A DNA stretch of 64,000 nucleotides, taken from NCBI GenBank assembly GCA_902362715.1, contig CABIXN010000003.1, positions 229,586 to 293,585 on the forward strand, read 5' to 3'. This DNA comes from Lachnospiraceae bacterium. Lineage in GTDB: Bacteria > Bacillota > Clostridia > Lachnospirales > Lachnospiraceae. Positions within the stretch are counted from its first letter, which is position 1, and each line of letters starts with the position of its first letter. Made by a program: the position numbers and the translations under genes. The notes below the pieces were generated by a model. The model was not told the DNA's origin, made no database searches, and was given only the letters and a program-made list of their open reading frames with translations. Positions 19,747 to 28,300 of this stretch are shown here, piece by piece.

Positions 19747-19857
19747 TTAGTATTAGAAAATATACCAGCAAAAAACATATTTGTTTCTAAAATTTTGACA
19801 GATTTGAAACTTTTTTGAAAAAAGGAAGCCACATAGTTAGTGAAAGGTGGTAAAAAA

Positions 19858-20415
19858 GTGATCGATCCCAATATTACAGCTTTTTTTAATGAGGTTTATG
19901 AGGAAACTCATAAGATGCTGTTGGTTTATCTGACAGGAAAATGCAGGAATCTGTCTGATGTCAGCGATCTATGTCAGGAGGTTTATCTTGAGTATTTTCG
20001 GATTCTGGCCCGGCGGGGAGTGAATTATGTGCGTTGTCCAAAGGCATATTTAAAGCGCATTTCTAAAAGAAAGCTGCATCAATATTACAATGCCAGAGAG
20101 TTTACGTACGAGACGGCCCTGTCAGAGGAGCAGAATGTTGAAGCTGTATCAAAAGAAGAAATAGAGCATTTCTGGGAGCGGGTTACAACCAGTGAAGAGG
20201 AAATTTTAGCGGAAGAAATTTATATATTTCTCCAAAGCAAACCAGAGGATGTGCAGAAAATTTTTTATTTATATTTCGAATTACAGCAGTCTATTGCACA
20301 GATTGCAAAAAGCCTGTCAATGAAAGAATCATCAGTAAAAAATAAGCTCTACCGGACGCGGAATGAACTTAGAAAACAGTATTTAAAGGAGGGCGCGGAT
20401 GAAAAAAGAAGATGA
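19858..20415 (+). CDS. Sigma-70-family (ECF-like) RNA polymerase sigma factor
   Basis: A 185-residue protein with a region 2-like part (VSDLCQEVYLEYFRILARRG, about 40-60) and a region 4 helix-turn-helix (QSIAQIAKSLSMKESSVKNKLYRTRNELR split around residues 145-175). Chosen GTG start at 19858 because AAAGGTGG is 7 bases before it; a GTG at 19840 lies further up. Its 3' end overlaps the next gene by 17 bases, so the two are coupled, a common arrangement for a sigma factor and its regulator. The target promoters are unknown. Confidence 0.85.
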   Translation: MIDPNITAFFNEVYEETHKMLLVYLTGKCRNLSDVSDLCQEVYLEYFRILARRGVNYVRCPKAYLKRISKRKLHQYYNAREFTYETALSEEQNVEAVSKEEIEHFWERVTTSEEEILAEEIYIFLQSKPEDVQKIFYLYFELQQSIAQIAKSLSMKESSVKNKLYRTRNELRKQYLKEGADEKRR

Positions 20416-20821
20416 ATTAATCAAAAAAGCAGTCCAAAGAGGCATGCCTGACAGAGAAAAGATTTTAAATTATTGCATCCATAGCCTGGAACTGGAACAA
20501 AAGGAGATGCAATCTATGAGAAGAAGAAAACTTAATCCAAGAAAGCTTATTGTACTGGGCTGTGTAGTTGTGGGAGTGCTGGCAGGCTCCACAATCTGCT
20601 ATGCGGCTACCGGAAAAACACCCCTGGAAAATGTAAGAGTGCTGGTAAATGGAAAAGAAGCCGATGTAACAACTTATCTGGGGACAGATGATACGATACG
20701 GTATGATTTTAAAGATGGGGGCAGTGTAGAAGTAAAAAATACAGGGGGATCTAAATACAAAGAAAATATAAAGATCACTGATAATAAAACAGAGCAGAGT
20801 GTAGAAGCGGAAATTAAATAG
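20399..20821 (+). CDS. Membrane protein coupled to the sigma factor, possible anti-sigma
   Basis: 140 residues: a charged cytoplasmic N-terminus (about 1-48), one membrane helix (LIVLGCVVVGVLAGSTICYA) and an extracellular part of about 70 residues rich in Lys, Asp and Thr. The layout and 17-base overlap with the sigma gene fit an anti-sigma or sensor partner, but no recognised domain is seen, so this is inference from context. It ends just before a strong terminator. Confidence 0.65.
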   Translation: MKKEDELIKKAVQRGMPDREKILNYCIHSLELEQKEMQSMRRRKLNPRKLIVLGCVVVGVLAGSTICYAATGKTPLENVRVLVNGKEADVTTYLGTDDTIRYDFKDGGSVEVKNTGGSKYKENIKITDNKTEQSVEAEIK

Positions 20822-20825
20822 CAGG

Positions 20826-20874
20826 AAAAGCCGGAGAGAAATTTGAATGTTCAGATTTCTCTCCGGCTTTTTTT
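20826..20874 (+). terminator. Terminator after the sigma/membrane-protein pair
   Basis: AAAAGCCGGAGAGAAAT pairs with ATTTCTCTCCGGCTTTT, followed by T residues. Repeat copy B begins at the end of the T-tract. Confidence 0.9.
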
Positions 20875-21014
20875 GCTCTATATATAGGAAATACTGTGTT
20901 GTGATAAAGCTGAAAAGTGCCGATTCCTATAGAGCAAAAAACGCTCCGCTGATGATCGCACTGCGGCGGAGTAAAATCATGTTGCTTGCGCAACCCGCGG
21001 CAGGATTCTTTTTT
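20875..21014 (+). repeat. Structured terminator-associated repeat, copy B (internally shortened)
   Basis: 140 bases. The 5' hairpin is kept (CTCTATATATAGGAA with TTCCTATAGAG; the left arm has a four-base insertion). The middle keeps CTCCGC and TTGC-ttgc-GCAA, but the segment containing the second CCGCCGCAG-GCGGAG arm is missing, so the inner stem now closes with CCCGCGG and runs straight to GCAGGATTC and a T-run. It lies between the sigma module and the recombinase gene. Confidence 0.8.
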
Positions 21015-21136
21015 ATTGATAGATTATAATTTAGGCTGATCTGTTAAAAATAATAATTCAGGTGAAAGAATCAGACCGTTTTTATAGAGCGGTGGTTTGG
21101 ATTCTGTGAATAACAAATAAAGAGAGGGAGCAGAAC

Positions 21137-21997
21137 ATGCGGAAAACAGATATAAAAATACAGCCTAAGATGGTAAATGGATTTAAAGATTATTTACAGG
21201 AGCGGGAAAATGCGCCGGCAACCATAGAAAAGTATATCCGGGATGTCAGAACCTTTCTGCGCTATGTGGATATGGTACAGGAAGATAAGATAAAAAAGGA
21301 TATATTGCTGGATTATAAAAGCTGGCTGCTTCAACATTATTCTATCAGCAGTGTAAATTCTATGATTGTGGCGTTAAATCAATTTTTAATCTATTTAGAA
21401 TTGGGAAGATTGCGGTTAAAAAGAGTTCGTGTGCAAAGGCAGGACATGGAAAATATGGAAAAAGAGCTTACAAAAGAAGAATTTCAAAAGCTGGTCAGAG
21501 ATGCAAGAAAACTGGGAAAGGATCAGCTGGCAATGATTATGGAAACGATGTGTGCCACGGGAATACGGGTCAGTGAACTGAAATTTTTTCGTGTGGAAAC
21601 AATGAGAACAGGTGTGGTTAAGGTCTGGAATAAAGGAAAGTACAGACTTGTGATTATTCCAAAGGAGCTTCAAATGCGGCTGCTGTTTTATATAAGAAAA
21701 AACGGACTTTCTCATGGGCCGATTTTTTGTACAAAATCTGGAAAAGAAAAGGACCGGTCAAATATATGGAAGGAAATGAAAAAGCTTGCAAAAGAAGCCG
21801 GAATTAATACGGATAAAGTTTTTCCGCATAATTTGAGACATCTGTTTGCCAGGACGTTTTACAAAACTACAAAAAATCTGATAAATCTGGCAGATATTCT
21901 TGGACACAGCAATCTGGAAGTAACAAGATCTTATGCTTCTGACGGGATTAAAGAATGGAAACGCAATCTGGAACGGATGCGGATACTAGAAGTTTGA
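21137..21997 (+). CDS. Tyrosine recombinase beside an invertible segment
   Basis: 286 residues: an N-terminal SAM-like DNA-binding half (ATIEKYIRDVRTFLRYV) and a catalytic half with the first Arg in ATGIRVSELKF, Lys in WNKGKYRLVII, HxxR in PHNLRHLFAR, the second His in LGHSNLEVTR and the nucleophile Tyr in TRSYAS. The size and layout match XerC/D-like and phage-type integrases that invert DNA in Lachnospiraceae and Clostridioides. Its stop codon overlaps the first base of a palindromic recombination-type site at 21997, and a matching inverted site lies at 22204. It probably inverts the DNA between them. A TATAAT at 21025-21030 could be its -10. Confidence 0.9.
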   Translation: MRKTDIKIQPKMVNGFKDYLQERENAPATIEKYIRDVRTFLRYVDMVQEDKIKKDILLDYKSWLLQHYSISSVNSMIVALNQFLIYLELGRLRLKRVRVQRQDMENMEKELTKEEFQKLVRDARKLGKDQLAMIMETMCATGIRVSELKFFRVETMRTGVVKVWNKGKYRLVIIPKELQMRLLFYIRKNGLSHGPIFCTKSGKEKDRSNIWKEMKKLAKEAGINTDKVFPHNLRHLFARTFYKTTKNLINLADILGHSNLEVTRSYASDGIKEWKRNLERMRILEV

Positions 21998-22020
21998 CAA
22001 CATAATATTAGTTATGTTGT
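21997..22020 (+). repeat. Left inverted recombination site
   Basis: Palindromic arms ACAACATAA and TTATGTTGT (9 bases each, perfect) around the 6-base spacer TATTAG. The spacer is the exact reverse complement of that at 22213-22218. Confidence 0.8.
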
Positions 22021-22203
22021 ATTATAGAAAATTCACAAATCAAACACGGTTTTCCTTTATTTTATAATACATATTTTTAATAGTCAAATTAAAAATCATA
22101 TTTTAATAGTAATAGTTTTTGTCTATATCTGAGAAAAGTTTTTGTTTCTTAAATCTATAATCTATAGAAATATTCCCTGATTTTACAGCTATACAGAGAA
22201 ATA
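22021..22203. other. Putative invertible promoter segment
   Basis: A very AT-rich 183-base stretch without a gene between the two inverted sites. On the minus strand it carries TTGACT-17-TAAAAT. On the plus strand I see only poor promoter matches such as a lone TATAAT near 22150. Crossover at the two 6-base spacers would turn it round and aim the strong promoter at the adhesin gene. Confidence 0.65.
22059..22087 (-). promoter_or_regulatory. Leftward sigma-A promoter inside the invertible segment
   Basis: Minus strand TTGACT (22082-22087), 17 bases, TAAAAT (22059-22064). As assembled it faces the 3' end of the recombinase gene and away from the adhesin. Confidence 0.7.
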
Positions 22204-22227
22204 ACTACATAACTAATATTATGTAGT
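22204..22227 (-). repeat. Right inverted recombination site
   Basis: Arms ACTACATAA and TTATGTAGT (9 bases, perfect) around CTAATA. The 18-base core (22207-22224) is the exact reverse complement of the core at 22000-22017. Confidence 0.8.
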
Positions 22228-22335
22228 ATCACATCCTCGTATCTGCAATGGAGAAGTTCATATGAGAAGACTGGTTTTTTATTCCATGTTAGCAGGCACA
22301 ATGTGTCACAAAAATATGAATGAGAGGAGAGTATT

Positions 22336-25300
22336 ATGTACAAGTCTAAAAAGACAAACAAAGCAGAGAAGAAACTGCGGCGTATTGGAACCAGACGAAT
22401 ACTTGCTATGGCGGCAGCGGCACTTATGGCGGCAGGTGCAGTGCCTCAGGGGACAGGCTTAGTCCAGGCAAAGGGCACGGTCTTAGAAGAAACAGATACG
22501 GCAAATAATTCGTCGGAAACATTTTGGTCCAGACTGACTGCCAAAGCAGCTTCTTTTTTTGGAATCGGCGATGACAGCAAAGAAAGGTCCGTGGATGATC
22601 ATACTGTAGAGGGAATATCCCCCCAGGGAACCACCATTAATCTGTTTGATTACTGGGTAAATCAGCGGGACAGCCCGGATTATGGATATAATAATGATGA
22701 TGGTGGTATTAATGCCGGGCATCAGCTGAAGTTTACAACCGGCAGCAGCGGTTCTATGAATTCCTGGACCGGGTTGGCGGCCCCAAGGGAGGGGATTGTT
22801 TCCAATAAGCTGGTTAACGGTTATCCCCAATTATCCGGAAGCAGTGAGCTTGGAATGACCAGAACGGAGTCGCTTGACTATCTGTTTAATGGAAATGATG
22901 TGGATTCAGAATCTGAGGTTGCGGGGAAAAAAGCTTATACAGATGTGGAAGGGCTTCTTCAGGTCAGCGATGACGGCTATTATTATTATGACAGTAAACA
23001 GAATTTTGCATCCTTTCAGGAGGAAAGCAATTCATTTGCGATATATGATGCCCCGGCGGTATATACAAATGAGGAGCCTAAAAATATAGGACAGTTTTTT
23101 CCTTTTAATACCGCAGAGACAGTTTTTAATGAAGTTGATGGAGCGCTGGAAGCCAAGGAATTGGGAACTCAGAATAATACAATAAAGCATTGGTTTGGGC
23201 TGACAATGACATCTCGATTTGTGCAGATGGATGGAGGAACTACCAGCAAAGGAGCTCCGGTTACCTATGAGTTCAGCGGAGATGATGATGTATGGATCTT
23301 TATTGACAATGTGCTGGTAGGTGACCTTGGAGGGATTCATTCAGCCGCATCGGTAAAGATTGATTTTTCCACCGGAGAAATTAGTATAAATGGTGAATCG
23401 GATGGAACGTTGAAAAGTAAATTTGATGCTGCGGGAGTGTCCACTGACGGATGGGACGAAAATACATTTCCTGATGATTCCCTGCACACGCTGCGGTTTT
23501 ATTATCTGGAGCGGGGAAATGTAGATTCCAATATGAGTCTTAAGTTTAACCTGGTTATGGTTCCTGAGAGCGATATTGTAAAAGTGGACCAGACCGGGAA
23601 TCCGGTTCAGGGAGCAGAATTTGCATTATATACAGCCAATGAAGATTTTGAGGTTACAAACCAGACGCCGGTTTCCACCGGGATTACAGACAGTGATGGA
23701 AAAATTGTTCTGGTGGATGAAAATGATACATTGATCAGCTTTGATGAGCTCCACAATGGAGGTTATGATTACTTTGTATTGGAGGAAACCAGTGTACCGG
23801 AAGGATATCGGAAAACCGGTGAGATGCATCTGCGCTATATTGCCAGTGAAAGCACGGGCAATATCGGGCGCGGGATTGTAGTTTCCGATAATTATGTAGA
23901 TACAGGTGCATTTGCCAATGCAAAGGTATCCACCACAGTTTCTACAGATATACAGGGGATTGACGGACGGAGCGTGCCGATTACAGATGGAAAGCTGGAA
24001 AGAGGAACCTTATTTGCAGTAATTCTTCATCGAAAAGAAGGAGGGGATCTGGAAGATTCTTCAAGCTGGTACGGCATCAGTGGAAGCGCACTTGAGGAGT
24101 GGACGACCTCTAAGGAAAATGGAACAAATCTTGCAGGTGTGCTGGAAACAGCAAAGAAAAATCCCATGGAATTTTACTTAAATTCCAGTGGTCTGTATCA
24201 GGTGGACATTCCGGAACTGCCGGGGGATATTCAATATTATTACAGTATGCTGGCAGATGATGAGAAAGAAGAGACAGAGTTTGCTATCGGATATTACTAC
24301 ACTTTCGCGGACAATATTGCAGATGCCGAGGAAGGGAATACTTTCCGATTGGATGATACACAATTTTCCAGCCAGTATGCGGCGAATTTTAATATTCCGG
24401 ATATCAAGAACCGTTTGCTGGTTCAAAAGCTGGATCAGGAGGGAAATCCTGTCAGTGGTGCAAAGTTCAGGCTTTATAATGCAGATGATGTAACGGTCAA
24501 TAATGACGGCAGTTATCAGGTGCGGGATGGCGCTGACAGTCAGGAAGTGACCACAGAGGATCTGACCAAAGAAAAGGACGGCATAACTATGCAGGGTGCA
24601 GCTGTATATGAAGGACTGTCCAATGGAAGATATTATCTTTTGGAGTCATCAGCGCCCAAAGGGTATCTGCTGAATAAATCAATTACAGAGGTAGTGGTGG
24701 ATGATTCCGGTGTCTATGCAGATGCAGGTGAGGCAGATGATGGAATTGTCACAGCCCGGGGTGTTGGCTCTCTGGTTCAGACGATGCTTCAGTTTGCCAC
24801 TAACGATGATATGGATACAACGTTCTATAACATACTGGCATCTTTGCAGACACAGGATACACAGCAATTTGACAGCTCCAAAGGCTGGTCTGACACTTCC
24901 CAGACAATGCATTTACAATATGATGCAGATACGGCAGCGTTAGAATATGTTCCAGGAGAAACTGATGGAGCAGTGCAGCTTTCTACAGATACCGGCTGGT
25001 CACGTTTAAGCATTAAGCAGTGTTATCAGCATGATGCCAATACTGACACAAGTACGAAAAAGAACCTGGGGGATACGGAACTGTCTCAGTTGTTTTCCGG
25101 AACGGTAACGGTTCAGGTAACGGATATTCGTTCGGCTGATTTAAAAATCAGTAAGACCGTAAACGGATATGAGGGAATTTCAGATGCCGATCTTGAGAAC
25201 CTGAAAGATCTTTCTTTTACTTTTCAGGTAACTCTTGAAGAAGAGTATGAAGAGGGAGGAACAGTAAACACAAGACCTCTGGAAGGAACCTGGCAGATTG

Positions 25301-28300
25301 TAAACCAGAATGGAGAACCGATTTTAGATGCTGATAGCAAAGAGATCGCAGTAGAAAACGGACAGGCGGTATTTACGCTGAAAAGTGGCCAGACAGCAGT
25401 AATCAAAGATCTTCCGGAAGGGGCAAAATATCAGGTTACAGAGAATTCTCCGGGACAAGGTTTTACTGCACAAGTAGAAAGTAACGATGCAGATGCAGAT
25501 CTTAATACAGCGGGAACCATCCGTGGAGATATCAAAGACTTAAATCCGGATATTTCCGGTCTGGAAGAGATTACGGCAGATTTTACAAACACTTATTCTC
25601 CGGCAGCTGTAACGGTAGAAGGGACAGATCTGTCCGGAACAAAAACTCTTGCCGGCAAGAACTGGGATGATACGGACAGCTATACCTTTGAAATTACAGC
25701 GGTAGAACCTCAGACAGCACCAATGCCGGAAAAGAAGACAGTTACACTGAACGGGAAGGAGCTGACAGTTTCCGGGAATACGCCGGTGTCCTTTAACTTT
25801 GGAGATATTACGTATACAAAGCCCGGCACATATATTTATAATATCAAAGAACAGCTTCCTGCCGGAATTGTACCGGGGGTAAGTTATTCCCAGGCCTCCT
25901 ATCGGGCAGTGGTTACTGTGACAGACCAGGATCAGAACGGCAATTATACAGGACAGTTAAGTGCGTCAGTTTCAATTGTAAAAGAGAAGGATGATACGGG
26001 TGCTGCGGCAGATACCCCTTCCCAACAGGCGGATTTTACAAATACATATAATTCGGATGCTGCTAATTTTGTATTGCTGGCCCAAAAAAACTATGATAAT
26101 CAGGGGAATCATCCGCTGACAGAAAATATGTTTTCTTTTGTGCTCTCCGGGAAAGAAGGAACAACAGAAAACGGTGCTAGTATAGATAAAGACAAAATTC
26201 CAATGCCGGATGAAACTGTGAATGGTATTTGTGAGTCCGGCAACAACAGTACGGGAGCTGTTTTTTTAGGAACACTCCATTTTGATCAGGCGGATGTAGG
26301 TAACGAATATGTTTATCAGGTATATGAAAAACAGCCTACAGATGATGGAACTTACCAGGGCAGCGCTTTGAAAGAAGGCTTACAGTCTGCATGGCAGGAC
26401 CCGGAAAAAGACAATGCCTGGGTATATAAAGGTGTAACTTATGATAAAGAGGTCAAAGAGATTACAGTATCAGTAACCCGGGATGCAAACAACACAATTA
26501 TTGTGACGGCAGAGTATGAAAATACCGGAGATACAATGCTGTACTTTGACAATACATATACACCAGATGCTGTCACGCTTTCCGGAAATACAGCTTTGCA
26601 GGGAGAGAAAACTCTGACGGGACGCAGTATGACAGCTGGCGAAGCTTTTGAATTTGAGCTTACTGCTGCCAATGATGCGGCTGAGACGGTACTGCCGGCA
26701 GCATTAACAGAAACGGTTAAGGATGTGGAAGATGGTACAGCAGAAAAATTTTCCTTTAAGGATTTGACGTTTACCGAAACAGGTACGTATATCTTCCATA
26801 TTACAGAAAAGCTGCCTGACGGTGTAAGTGCGGAGAATCCGATAAAAGAAGGAACTGTCTATGACACGCACACCACCATAGTAACAGTAGAGGTTACGGA
26901 CGATCAGGAGGGAAGTCTTACAGCGAAGGTTTCTTACAATAACGGAAGCGTAAGCAGTGAAACAGACCGGGCAGTTTTTTCCAATACTTACCGGGCTGTT
27001 GGAAGTTATAATATCACAGGTATAAAAGAAATAAGCGGCCGTGTATTTAACGGGAATGATCATTTTACTTTTAAAATAGAAGCTCTGGATAATGCTCCGC
27101 TGCCTTCCGGCGTTCTTGCAGACGGAACGATTGTTATTACACCTAAGTCAGGAACAAAGGCAGCCATAGACTTTGGAACAGTAAATTTTGATAAAGCAGG
27201 GCAGTCTTACAGCTATATTCTTTCAGAAGCAGAGCCGGCAGACAGTGAGAAGCCGGGAGGTATTTCTTACAGCAAAGATACCTACAAAATCACAATAACA
27301 GCAAAGGCCGGCGATACGCCGGGAACTTTGATTCCGGAAACTGTAATTGTTAAAAATCCGGGAGGTGATGATGAAACCGAAACTGATGAAATAGGATGGT
27401 TAAATCAGTACAGTGCCAGCGGAACACTGGAGGGAGCTGCAAATCTTGGCGGAACAAAAGTTTTAAGAGGAAGAGACTGGACTGCCGATGACAGATTTAC
27501 CTTCCGGCTGCAGGGCGGCAATCCTATGACCCAGGCAGCAATCTCGTCTGGAAAAGTGATTCTTCCGGCGGTTACGGAAAAAACAGTAAACAGTGATGAT
27601 CTGAATCAGGGTGAAGCAGCGTTTTCCTTTGATGATATTACTTTTACAAAGGCAACGGATCCGGGATATCCATACATCTTTCAGATAACAGAGAATCTGC
27701 CATCTGGGGTTAGTGAGGATCAGCCAAAAAAAGATGGGATCACTTATGATACACATAAATATCTGATTTCTGTTACGGTAACAGATAACGGGGACGGAAC
27801 GCTGGCGGTTGTTTCTGGACCTTTTTCGGGTTCTTCAACATTTACAAATGTTTACAGCTCCCTGATGCCGGAAGATGAGACGGCTAAAACAGATATTACG
27901 TTTACTAAAGAGCTTATTGGAAGAGACTGGACCGATACGGATGCATTTACATTCAGCATCACTGCACTGGATAATGCTCCCGTGCCAAAAGATCAGGACG
28001 GCAATGAGATCAGCCAGGTAACTGTGGAAAAAACGTCTGATTCGGATGTTTCAAAGGGTTCATTTGGAGAAATTCATTATACGTACGATATGATCAGCGG
28101 GGAGGCGGGATATTCAAAAACATTTGTTTACGAAATATCAGAAGTAATCCCTGAAGATTCCGGGAAACAGACTGGCATGAATTATGATAACAGTGTTTAC
28201 AGGGTGGAAATTACTGTAACCGATGACAAGAAGGGAACTATGACGGCAGATTCCGTTATAAAAAAGGAAAAAGCTGACGGAACTTATGAAGAAGTCAACG

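Noticed and set aside
22309..22335. TGTCACAAA just before the adhesin gene as an ECF promoter
   Set aside because: There is no CGT box 14 bases downstream and the space is occupied by the ribosome site.
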